The notes beneath the pieces are model-generated. The model was not told where the DNA came from and searched no databases. It saw nothing but the letters and a program-made list of their open reading frames with translations. The position numbers were made by a program, and so were the translations under genes. This document shows positions 31,806-39,256 of a DNA stretch of 40,662 nucleotides, one piece after another. Positions within the stretch are counted from its first letter, which is position 1. Every line of letters begins with the position of its first letter. Source of the DNA: Streptomyces sp. CB02056 (GTDB lineage: Bacteria; Actinomycetota; Actinomycetes; Streptomycetales; Streptomycetaceae); assembly GCF_001905545.1 (NCBI RefSeq), contig NZ_LIPD01000005.1, positions 248,585 through 289,246 of the forward strand, in the 5' to 3' direction.

Positions 31806-32879
31806 CGGCACCACGTTCGACAGCGGCAGGCCCGCGAAGAAGGCCACCGCCTCCTCCCGCCAGTGCGGGCGCCAGCCCTCGGCCTCGGCGCGGGCCGCCT
31901 CGGCGCAGCGGCGCATGTCGGAGCGGAGCCTGCCGTCCACGCCCAGCCGCCGGGCCAGCTCGCGAACCCGCTCGACCGTGTCGTCCGGGCACTGCGGGTC
32001 GCCGAGCGCGGACTCCACCACGGCCCGCTGGGCCTTGTCCGCGGCGGCGAGCAGGGCGCTCACGGCGTAGCTGCGGCGTCCCGCGCGGAGGTCGGCGCCG
32101 GTGGACTTGCCGGTGGTGTCCTCGTCGCCGAACAGGTCGAGGTAGTCGTCGCGCAGCTGGCCGCCGATGCCGACCAGGGTCGCGTAGCGGCGCAGCCGTG
32201 CGTCGTGGGCGGCCACGTCCTCGCCGGCGGCCAGCAGCCCCAGCCGCAGCGGGGCGAGCACCGAGTACCGGGTGGACTTGTACTCGCAGACGGTGTGCAG
32301 GAACTCCTCGTCCGGGAGCGACCGGAAATCGCGTTCGAGGTCGACGATCTGGCCGGTGACGGTCTCGGCGCCCGCGTTCAGCTGCACCTCCAGCATCGCC
32401 TGGCGCAGCTCGGCGGGGACGTCCGCCTCCAGCAGGACCCGCATCGACAGGAAGGCGGCGAGGTCACCGGCCAGGACGGCCAGGCCGAGGGCGGTGCGGT
32501 CCGCCTCCGGGAACTCCCGGCGGTAGGCGTAGTAGGTGGAGGGGCCGCCGCGGCGTACGGGCGCGTCGTCGATGATGTCGTCGTGGACGAGCCCGTGCGT
32601 CTGGAGCAGTTCGATGCTCAGCGCGGCCTCCGCCAGGCCGGGCACCGGGTCGGTGGTCACCAGTCGGGCGGCCTCGTACAGCAGGGCGACCCGCAGGCGC
32701 TTGCCGCCGCGCAGTGAGAGGTCCCGCAGCAGCTCCAGGCAGCGCGGGGTGAAGCGGCTGAGCGGCGGCGTGTCGAGGCGCTCCGGCAGGGCGGCGAAGT
32801 AGGCCTCGAAGCGGAGGTCGAACCGGCGCCGGTGTCCGGCGGCTCGTTCGCGGGCGGCTGCCATGATCGTCTCGTTCAC
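31800..32879 (-). CDS. Polyprenyl diphosphate synthase
   Basis: This 359-residue all-helical isoprenyl diphosphate synthase has the first aspartate motif in HDDIIDDAP and the second in GQLRDDYLDLFGDED, with LRGGKRLRVALLYEAARL before the first. These bind the allylic and homoallylic diphosphates through magnesium. The chain length is not predictable, though an alanine- and leucine-rich pocket before the first motif suggests a short product such as geranylgeranyl or farnesyl diphosphate. GTG 32879 is chosen; ATG 32864 is a possible shorter start. It is divergent from the RiPP operon. It could supply a prenyl group there, but no prenyltransferase is seen, so an independent role is equally possible. 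Confidence 0.85.
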   Translation of the reverse strand: MNETIMAAARERAAGHRRRFDLRFEAYFAALPERLDTPPLSRFTPRCLELLRDLSLRGGKRLRVALLYEAARLVTTDPVPGLAEAALSIELLQTHGLVHDDIIDDAPVRRGGPSTYYAYRREFPEADRTALGLAVLAGDLAAFLSMRVLLEADVPAELRQAMLEVQLNAGAETVTGQIVDLERDFRSLPDEEFLHTVCEYKSTRYSVLAPLRLGLLAAGEDVAAHDARLRRYATLVGIGGQLRDDYLDLFGDEDTTGKSTGADLRAGRRSYAVSALLAAADKAQRAVVESALGDPQCPDDTVERVRELARRLGVDGRLRSDMRRCAEAARAEAEGWRPHWREEAVAFFAGLPLSNVVPD

Positions 32880-33216
32880 GGGGCCCAGCCTCGCATCCGT
32901 ACGGGCGCAGCCGCGCGGCCGGGGTCGGAGTCGGGGTCGGGGCGGGCCCGTGGGCGGACGGCCGTTGCCAGTGGCCTCCGCGCCTTGCCGGCGCATCCGC
33001 ATCACCGCCTTCCGGCGGTCACTTCAGCCGTCTTTCGGCCAACTGTGCGAAAGGTCTGGTCGCCGCCACGGCGTCTCCCTAGAGTGGCCGCAATCTTCCG
33101 CAAGTGACCCTTTCTTCACGCTGGTTCACCGGACCTTCACACCGGCGCACCAGCCCCGGGACGTTCAGCGCAGCCTGTTCCCACCATCGAGCCGTCGAGC
33201 CGGAAGGGCCGGGTCC
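32880..33216. promoter_or_regulatory. Divergent promoter region of the RiPP operon
   Basis: This 337-base gene-free stretch becomes clearly less GC-rich from about 33040 to 33150. A candidate rightward promoter is TGGTCG (33057-33062), a 17-base spacer and TAGAGT (33080-33085). No convincing operator dyad or small gene is seen in it. Confidence 0.5.
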
Positions 33217-35163
33217 ATGACGCAGGCGTTCCAGTCCCCCGGCTTCGCCGCGCTCGCGGCCGACCGCGCGGTCGAGACCCGGCTCGTCGAGGAGCGCTGG
33301 CAGGCGGTCGCCTGGGATCTGGGGACGGGGCAGCGCAGGGTGGTCACCGACCGACCGGGAGGCGTCCACCTCAGCGAGATCGAACCGGACGGCGAGGCCA
33401 TCTGGTGGTTCGACGCCGACAGCGCCGGTGAGGGGCGGTGGTGGCGCGAGCCGTTCGAGGGCGGAACGGACGGCACGGGCAGCGCGGGCGGAACGGACGG
33501 CACGGGCAGCGCGGGCGGCGCGGCGCTGCACGGCGTGCCGCCCGGGCGGGCCTACGGCGTCGCCTTCGACCGGACGGGCGCGCTCGCGGCGGTGGCCGTC
33601 GGCGTCGACGGCGCCTCGCACTGCTACGTCGGACCGCCCGCGGGCGAGGCCCGGCTGGTCGGTTCGGCGCCGGGCTACCTGAGCCTGGCCGACCTGTCGC
33701 CGGACGGCCGGCTGCTCGCCCTCGGCGGGCGCCCCGACGGGGACGACTCGGTGGTCCTCTGGCCGACGGACACCCGGCCAGACGCCCAGCACGACACCCC
33801 GGTGGACGGTCCGCTGCGGCTCGCCGGGAACCGCCGACTGCGGCTCTGGCCGATCGAGTTCAACCCGCTCGCGGTGCACGAACCGGAGCTGCTCCTGGTG
33901 GCCGAGGAGGACGAGCGGTACACCGTCGCGACCTGGCGGGCGAGCACGGGCCTGCGAAGACACCCGGGGCTCTCCTTCGACTCGCAGATCTCGGCCGGCT
34001 GGTACCAGGGGCCGCGCGGGGTGCTGATCCAGCACGAGCGGGCCGGGCGGAGCCGGCTCCTCCTCGCCGACCTCGACCCGCCGACGGGACAGGAGGCGAC
34101 GCGCGTACAGACGCACGTACAGGCACACGCACAGTCGCGCGTACAGTCGCACGCACAGCCGCGCGTACAGGAGATCAGCACCCCCGGCGGCACCATCCAC
34201 GACCTGTCCTGCGCCCCGGACGGCACCCTGCACTGCGTCTGGAGCCGGGAGTCGACCCCGCCCCGCCCGCTGGTCCTGCGCCCCGGCACGGCGACGGCCG
34301 ACCACCCCGACCCGGACGGCGGCGACACCTCCCGCACCCGGCGCTGGACGCCCCGGCCGTACGGGCGGATCCACAGCTTCGTCAGCACCCCGGTCGGCCC
34401 CGGCCCGTGGCCGACCCTCTTCCTGGTCCACGGCGGCCCCGCCACCCACGACCGGGACTCCTACGACCCGCGGGTGAACGCCCTGGTCGACCGCGGCTAC
34501 GCGGTGGTGCGCACCAACTACCGCGGCTCCACCGGCTACGGCGCCCGCTGGCAGCACGAGTACGGCCACCGGGTCGGGCTGGCGCAGATCGAGGACCTGG
34601 CCGCCGTCCGCGCGGAGCTGGTCGCCGACGGTACGGCGCTCGCGGACCGCACCGGCCTGTGCGGCTTCTCCTGGGGCGGCTACCTGGCCCTGCTGGCGAT
34701 GGGCGCGCAGCCGGAGCTGTGGTCGCTCGGCATGGCCGCGCAGCCGATCGCGGACTACCCCGCCACGTACCGCACCACCACCCCCGCACTGCGCGAGCTC
34801 GACCGGCAGCTCTTCGGCGGCACCCCGGACGAGGTGCCCGAACGCTACCGAGCCGCCGACCCGCGGACGTACGTGCACCAGGTCCGCTCGCCCGTCCTGC
34901 TGGTCGCCTCGCGGACCGACGAGCGGTGCCCGCCCGACCAGGTCGCCGGGTACGCCGCGGACCTTCGGCGGCTGGCGGTGCCGCACGAGCTGCTCTGGGT
35001 GGACGGCGGCCACTACAGCCGCCGGACCGCCGACCACCGATCGGTGCTGGCCGCGATGGTCCGGTTCGCCGAACACGCCTGGCCGCCACCGCTCCCCCGG
35101 CCACCCCGGGGCGACCGCCCCGGGGTTCCCGCCGAGTCGATGGAAGGAGGTGAACAGCCATGA
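33217..35163 (+). CDS. S9-family prolyl-oligopeptidase-like serine peptidase
   Basis: This 648-residue cytoplasmic peptidase has an N-terminal propeller region (about 1-385) and a C-terminal alpha/beta-hydrolase domain. The catalytic triad is Ser485 in GFSWGGY, Asp568 in SRTDERCPPDQ and His599 in DGGHYSR; the oxyanion region is LVHGGPATHDRDSYDP. S9 enzymes cut small peptides, often after proline, and act as leader peptidases in some RiPP pathways. The stop overlaps the precursor start (ATGA), so it belongs to the RiPP operon. Two in-frame repeats lie in the propeller part (33460-33513 and 34099-34170). ATG 33217 has GGAAGGG eight bases upstream. Precursor processing is the inferred role. Confidence 0.88.
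   Translation: MTQAFQSPGFAALAADRAVETRLVEERWQAVAWDLGTGQRRVVTDRPGGVHLSEIEPDGEAIWWFDADSAGEGRWWREPFEGGTDGTGSAGGTDGTGSAGGAALHGVPPGRAYGVAFDRTGALAAVAVGVDGASHCYVGPPAGEARLVGSAPGYLSLADLSPDGRLLALGGRPDGDDSVVLWPTDTRPDAQHDTPVDGPLRLAGNRRLRLWPIEFNPLAVHEPELLLVAEEDERYTVATWRASTGLRRHPGLSFDSQISAGWYQGPRGVLIQHERAGRSRLLLADLDPPTGQEATRVQTHVQAHAQSRVQSHAQPRVQEISTPGGTIHDLSCAPDGTLHCVWSRESTPPRPLVLRPGTATADHPDPDGGDTSRTRRWTPRPYGRIHSFVSTPVGPGPWPTLFLVHGGPATHDRDSYDPRVNALVDRGYAVVRTNYRGSTGYGARWQHEYGHRVGLAQIEDLAAVRAELVADGTALADRTGLCGFSWGGYLALLAMGAQPELWSLGMAAQPIADYPATYRTTTPALRELDRQLFGGTPDEVPERYRAADPRTYVHQVRSPVLLVASRTDERCPPDQVAGYAADLRRLAVPHELLWVDGGHYSRRTADHRSVLAAMVRFAEHAWPPPLPRPPRGDRPGVPAESMEGGEQP
33460..33513 (+). repeat. 27-bp in-frame tandem duplication in the S9 gene
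   Basis: Two identical 27-base copies (33460-33486, 33487-33513) encode GGTDGTGSA twice, adding a flexible loop in the propeller domain. Confidence 0.9.
34099..34170 (+). repeat. 12-bp imperfect tandem repeat in the S9 gene
   Basis: Six units of four codons follow the pattern x-(R/H)-(V/A)-Q, from residue 295 to 318, with CAG at the end of each. It is a glutamine-spaced insertion inside the propeller domain. Confidence 0.88.
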
Positions 35164-35318
35164 AGCGACGCAGCATCCAGAACGACCCGATCAGCACCCC
35201 GGAGCGTGACCGGGGCGCCGTGGTGGTCCAGAACTTCGCGCTCGACATCACCAAGGCCGCGCCGGTCGCGCCTGCCCTGAAGGGGCAGCCGAAGCCGAAG
35301 CCGGAAGCGAAGAAGTGA
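35160..35318 (+). CDS. Candidate RiPP precursor peptide (52 residues, FxLD motif)
   Basis: This short gene is preceded by GGAAGGAGGTGA (35142-35153), a perfect Shine-Dalgarno match six bases before ATG 35160, and its ATG overlaps the S9 stop. The peptide begins MKRRSIQNDPISTPERDRG, continues VVVQNFALDITK (24-35 region, with an FxLD motif like lanthipeptide leaders) and ends with AAPVAPALKG then a KPKPEAKK tail. It has no cysteine, and no aromatic residue after the motif. The radical SAM maturase, DUF5825-like protein, P450 and exporter follow directly. A hairpin starts seven bases after the stop. The likely product is a peptide modified on aliphatic or proline residues and cut by the S9 enzyme. 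That it is a precursor is inferred from size, context and translation signals. Confidence 0.75.
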   Translation: MKRRSIQNDPISTPERDRGAVVVQNFALDITKAAPVAPALKGQPKPKPEAKK

Positions 35319-35324
35319 CCCCCC

Positions 35325-35359
35325 GTCGCTCCGGGGCGCCCGCGGTGCCCCGGAGCGAC
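35325..35359 (+). terminator. Hairpin between precursor and radical SAM genes (attenuator)
   Basis: A perfect 13-bp stem (GTCGCTCCGGGGC and its complement) with a 9-base loop starts seven bases after the precursor stop. It probably lets only part of the transcripts continue, so precursor exceeds enzyme, or it stabilises the precursor mRNA. Confidence 0.75.
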
Positions 35360-35410
35360 ACCCCGCCGACACCCCTGACCGACCGCCTGCGACCGACGGA
35401 ACTGGCCACC

Positions 35411-37312
35411 ATGCGTATCGTTCTTCTGCACATGCCCTGGGGCGCGATCGACGTGCCGTCGCTGGCGCTCGGGATCCTGCACACCACCGCCGCACGCGCC
35501 GGCCACCAGGTCGACGTCCGGTACGCCAACCTGGACTTCGTGGACTGGGCCGCCGAGACCGCGGGTTTCGGCGCGGACGACTACCAGTACTTCTCCGAGA
35601 AGTCCTACTTCCAGGGCGCGGGCGACTGGGCGTTCGCCGGCGCGCTGTACGGCGACGACGGCGGCGACGACAGCACCGGCTACTTCGAGTACCTGGCCGC
35701 CAACGGCGCGAGCGAGCAGGAGATCGCCCTGACCAGGGCCACCCGCGCGATCGCCCCCGCGTTCATCGCCCGCCTGGTCGAGGAACTCGCCGCCGACCCA
35801 CCGGACCTGGTCGGCTTCACCACCACCTTCCAGCAGAACACCGCGAGCCTCGCCGCCGCGAGGCTGCTCAAGCAGCGCTGCCCGCAGGTGCGCACGGTGT
35901 TCGGCGGCGCGAACTGCGACGGCCCGCAGGGCGCCGCGCTGCACCGCAACTTCCCGTTTCTGGACTACGTGGTTCGCGGCGAGGGCGAGGCCGCCTTCCC
36001 GGCGCTCCTGGCGGGCCTCCCGGCGGGCGGCGACCTCTCCACCATCCCCGGACTGTGCTGGCGCGACGGCTCCGGGACGTCGACGGCCAACGCGATGACG
36101 AGGCGCCCGCTGCCGCCCTCCGCGATCCTGGCGCCCCGCTACGACGGCTTCTTCGAGCGGCTCGACGCCTCCGTCGCGGCCGGCTGGGTCGATCCCAAGC
36201 TGGTCGTCGAGGGCTCCCGGGGCTGCTGGTGGGGCGAGAAGCACCACTGCACCTTCTGCGGGCTCAACGGCTCCTCGATGGAGTTCCGCTCCAAGCCGCC
36301 GGCGGACTTCCTCGCCGAGGTGCTCGCGCTCGCCGAACGCCACCAGCTGCTGGACGTCTACGTGGTCGACAACATCCTGGACATGGGCTACTTCGACACC
36401 GTCCTGAAGTCGCTGGCCGAACTCCCGGTCGACCTGCGGCTGCACTTCGAGATCAAGGCCAACCTGCGCCGCCACCAGTTCCAGCTGCTCGGCGACTCGG
36501 GCGCGGCCCAGGTGCAGCCCGGCATCGAGAACCTGAGCACCCGGGTCCTGCGGATCATGGACAAGGGGGTGACGGGCTGCCAGAACGTCCGCGCGCTGCG
36601 GGACGCGCAGAGCGCCGGGGTCTCGGTGACCTGGAACTACCTCTACGGCTTCCCCGGCGAACAGCCGGAGGACTACGAGTCGGTGATCAGCCAACTGCCC
36701 GTCCTGCACCACCTGGACCCGCCGACCGGGGCGGGGCGGATCGCGATCGAGCGGTTCAGCCCGTACTTCGACCGCCCCGAACTGGGCTTCGCGATCACCC
36801 GGCCGGCCTTCCAGTACCGCGCGACGTACCTCCTGCCGGAGAGTGAACTCAACGAACTGGCCTACGTGTTCACCGCACCGCCGCGCGGGATCGGCGGCGG
36901 GCTCGCGGAACGGCTGGGCGCGGCGGTGGACACCTGGCTCGCGCGGTTCCCCGACAGCCGGCTCAGCTACCGGGACGCGGGCGGACGGGTCGTGCTCGTC
37001 AACACCCGTCCCGGGTACGACTGGCGGGTGGTCGAGCTGACCGATCCGGTGGAGCTCGCCGTCTTCCGGCTGCTGGTCCAGCCCCGCTCGGCCGCCGCGC
37101 TGGCCGCCAAGGTCCCCGGCGGGGCGGCGGCGGTCGAACCGGTGCTGGAGCGTTTCACCGCGCTGGGCCTGCTGTTCCACGACGGGGCCGGCTACCTCCA
37201 GGTCGCCGTCGAGTCCGACAACCAGGTGCTGATGCGGATGCGGCACCGGCACGGCCCCGCCACCGCCCTCCCCCGCACCGAGGAGGTGCCCGATGCCGTC
37301 GCGATCGGCTGA
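35411..37312 (+). CDS. Cobalamin-binding radical SAM RiPP maturase (putative C-methyltransferase)
   Basis: This 633-residue enzyme has an N-terminal B12-binding domain (about 1-200, starting MRIVLLHMPWGAIDVPSLALG, with FGGANCDG near 164). The radical SAM cluster motif is CX7CX2C, with Cys272, Cys280 and Cys283 in GCWWGEKHHCTFCG. A C-terminal region follows (about 480-633). The motif and layout match the RiPP maturation radical SAM group annotated as C-methyltransferases, which methylate unactivated carbons of peptides using SAM and cobalamin. A GTG at 35315 overlapping the precursor stop would add 32 Pro/Arg-rich residues and place the hairpin inside the gene; ATG 35411 gives the normal family start. 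The end overlaps the DUF5825-like gene by 20 bases. Confidence 0.87.
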   Translation: MRIVLLHMPWGAIDVPSLALGILHTTAARAGHQVDVRYANLDFVDWAAETAGFGADDYQYFSEKSYFQGAGDWAFAGALYGDDGGDDSTGYFEYLAANGASEQEIALTRATRAIAPAFIARLVEELAADPPDLVGFTTTFQQNTASLAAARLLKQRCPQVRTVFGGANCDGPQGAALHRNFPFLDYVVRGEGEAAFPALLAGLPAGGDLSTIPGLCWRDGSGTSTANAMTRRPLPPSAILAPRYDGFFERLDASVAAGWVDPKLVVEGSRGCWWGEKHHCTFCGLNGSSMEFRSKPPADFLAEVLALAERHQLLDVYVVDNILDMGYFDTVLKSLAELPVDLRLHFEIKANLRRHQFQLLGDSGAAQVQPGIENLSTRVLRIMDKGVTGCQNVRALRDAQSAGVSVTWNYLYGFPGEQPEDYESVISQLPVLHHLDPPTGAGRIAIERFSPYFDRPELGFAITRPAFQYRATYLLPESELNELAYVFTAPPRGIGGGLAERLGAAVDTWLARFPDSRLSYRDAGGRVVLVNTRPGYDWRVVELTDPVELAVFRLLVQPRSAAALAAKVPGGAAAVEPVLERFTALGLLFHDGAGYLQVAVESDNQVLMRMRHRHGPATALPRTEEVPDAVAIG

Positions 37313-38009
37313 ACGGAACGATGCCGGAAGGACGGACGCCGCAAGGACCGGTGCTGGAACAACCGACGCCGCCTGGCGCGCGGCCGGCCCGGAGGTCGAG
37401 CTCTGGCTCGACTACGACCCCGCCGCCCGGGAGCTGCCGGGCTTCGCCCTCGGCCGCCGCACCCTGTCCGGCCCGGCGCAGGAGGAGGTCACCGAACTGC
37501 ACCGCGCCGGGGTCCGCTGCCTGCGGCTGACCGAGCCGGTGCGGCTCTGCGCGGACGCGCCCGCGGCCTCCGCACGGGCGCTGATGCTGCTGCGCGAGGC
37601 GACCGGGCAGGGGCTGGCCGTGCTCTGGCAGGCGGTCTGCACGGACGGCTGCGCCGCGCGGCGCCGGTTCCACCACCTGTACCCGCCGGAGCGGTTGACC
37701 GGCGGGCCGGAGGAGGTCGTCGCCGACTGGCGCGCCACGTACTACCCGAGCAAGTGCGTCTTCCGGCGCGGCCCCGGCTTCGTCGAGGTGCGCGACCGCC
37801 GGTTCGGGACGCTGGAGCTGTTCACCATCGACGAACCGGCCCACCTGGCGCAGGTGGACGCGCTGGCCGAGGGCGTCGAGGTCGGCCGGCTGCCGGAGGC
37901 CGTCCACCGGGACTTCGCCGAAGCCGGTCTGATCGCCGAACAGGCCGGCCGCGCCTGGTTCCTGCCGATGCGGGTGCGCCGCTGGCCCTTCCCGTCGCTG
38001 ACGGTGTAG
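37293..38009 (+). CDS. DUF5825-like protein, radical SAM partner
   Basis: This 238-residue cytoplasmic protein starts with a disordered stretch of about 30 residues. It continues VELWLDYDPAARELPGFALGRRTLSG, then a helix-rich middle and ends WFLPMRVRRWPFPSLTV. I recall this pattern as DUF5825, typically next to RiPP radical SAM C-methyltransferases, but I cannot confirm it by search. No catalytic motif is obvious; Cys residues near the middle (AVCTDGCAARRR) could bind metal. ATG 37293 has GAGGAGG upstream and overlaps the maturase by 20 bases, so the two are tightly coupled. A role in presenting the precursor or aiding the maturase is inferred. Confidence 0.68.
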   Translation: MPSRSAERNDAGRTDAARTGAGTTDAAWRAAGPEVELWLDYDPAARELPGFALGRRTLSGPAQEEVTELHRAGVRCLRLTEPVRLCADAPAASARALMLLREATGQGLAVLWQAVCTDGCAARRRFHHLYPPERLTGGPEEVVADWRATYYPSKCVFRRGPGFVEVRDRRFGTLELFTIDEPAHLAQVDALAEGVEVGRLPEAVHRDFAEAGLIAEQAGRAWFLPMRVRRWPFPSLTV

Positions 38010-38056
38010 CCGCGCAACCGCGTAACCGCGAGAGTTCCGAGCCCGAGGAGAGATCC

Positions 38057-39256
38057 ATGACCACCGCGGTCGACGACGCCGCCGGGCGGATGTCCGCCTT
38101 CATCCGCGACCCCTACCCCACCCTCGCCCGGATCCGCGAGGCCGGCGCGGTCTCCGTCGTGGAGTTCGGCGAGGGCCTGCCGGTCTACCTGGTGACGCGC
38201 TACCAGGACGTCCGGGCGGCGCTGATGGACCCGCGCTTCGGGCAGGACGTCCGCCGCAGCCAGGCCATCGCGAGCGGGCGGGGCTCCGGCCTGACGCTCG
38301 GCTCCGAGGTCGTCCACATGCTCAACAGCGACCCGCCGGACCACACCCGGCTGCGCCGCCTGATCCAGGGCGTCTTCACCCGCCGACGGGTCGACCTGAT
38401 GCGGCCGATGGTCGAGCGCATCGCCGACGGCCTGCTGGACGGGCTGCGCGGACGGGAGACCGCCGACCTGGTGGCGGACTTCGCCTTCCCGCTGCCGATC
38501 ATGGTCATCTGCGAGCTGCTGGGCTTCCCCCCGGAGGACATGCACGCCTTCCGCACCTGGTCGACGGCGATCCTCACCCAGGGCGGCGAGATGACCTTCG
38601 ACCAGGCCACCGCCGAGATGAACGACTACCTCCGGGAGTTGATGACGGCCCGACGGGCCACCCCGGGCGAGGACGTCCTGACCGACCTGGTGCGGGCCCG
38701 CGACGCGGGCGAACTCACCGAGCAGGAGGTGTTCTCGATGGTCTTCCTGCTGCTGATCGGCGGTCACGAGACCACCGTCAACCTGCTCGGCACCGCCACC
38801 CTGGCCCTGCTCCACCACCCCGACCAGCTCGCCCGGCTGCGCGCCGACCCGGCGGCGATGCCCGTCGCGATCGACGAGTTCCTGCGCTACGAGTCCCCGG
38901 TGAGCATGGCCACCCTGCGGTTCACCAACGCCGACGTGATGGTCGACGACGTGGAGATCCCGGCGGACGAGCTGGTGCTGCTCTCGCTCGGCGCGGCCAA
39001 CCGGGACCCGGCCCGCTTCACCGATCCCGACCGGCTGATCCTGGACCGGGGCGATCCGGGCCACCTGGCCTTCGGACAGGGCCTGCACCGGTGCCTCGGC
39101 TCCTTCCTCGGCAGGCTGGAGAGCGAGGTCGCGTTGACCGGCCTACTGGAGCGCTTCGCGCGGATCGAGCTGGCCGCCGCGGAGGAGACCCTGCCCTGGC
39201 GCAACACGATCATGCTGCGCGGCCTGGAGTCGCTGCCGGTCTCGCTCGATGGCTAG
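38057..39256 (+). CDS. Cytochrome P450
   Basis: This 399-residue bacterial class I P450 has the oxygen-binding I-helix GGHETT (235-240), the ExxR motif Glu274-Arg277 in DEFLRYES and the heme loop FGQGLHRCLG with Cys346. The usual Ala/Gly before GxET is glycine, and the acid-alcohol pair is Glu-Thr, so it should be active. No ferredoxin gene is nearby, so electrons must come from elsewhere. ATG 38057 has GAGGAGAG upstream, 47 bases after the DUF5825-like gene, and the end overlaps the exporter by 8 bases. In this operon it probably oxidises the peptide. The precursor offers no aromatic residue after the FxLD motif, so hydroxylation of an aliphatic or proline residue is likelier than aryl coupling. 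Confidence 0.92.
   Translation: MTTAVDDAAGRMSAFIRDPYPTLARIREAGAVSVVEFGEGLPVYLVTRYQDVRAALMDPRFGQDVRRSQAIASGRGSGLTLGSEVVHMLNSDPPDHTRLRRLIQGVFTRRRVDLMRPMVERIADGLLDGLRGRETADLVADFAFPLPIMVICELLGFPPEDMHAFRTWSTAILTQGGEMTFDQATAEMNDYLRELMTARRATPGEDVLTDLVRARDAGELTEQEVFSMVFLLLIGGHETTVNLLGTATLALLHHPDQLARLRADPAAMPVAIDEFLRYESPVSMATLRFTNADVMVDDVEIPADELVLLSLGAANRDPARFTDPDRLILDRGDPGHLAFGQGLHRCLGSFLGRLESEVALTGLLERFARIELAAAEETLPWRNTIMLRGLESLPVSLDG

Noticed and set aside
35315..35410. GTG 35315 as start of the radical SAM enzyme
   Set aside because: It would add a Pro/Arg-rich stretch unlike the family and include a perfect hairpin. MRIVLLHMPW from ATG 35411 is the normal B12-domain start.
34382..37252. Long leftward open frame (956 codons) opposite the S9 and radical SAM genes
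   Set aside because: It is antisense to two clear enzymes with catalytic motifs and has no domain of its own.
35160..37312. Lanthipeptide or sactipeptide cluster
   Set aside because: The precursor has no cysteine, there is no LanB/LanC/LanM, and the radical SAM enzyme has a B12 domain and CX7CX2C rather than the CX3CX2C/SPASM layout of sactisynthases.
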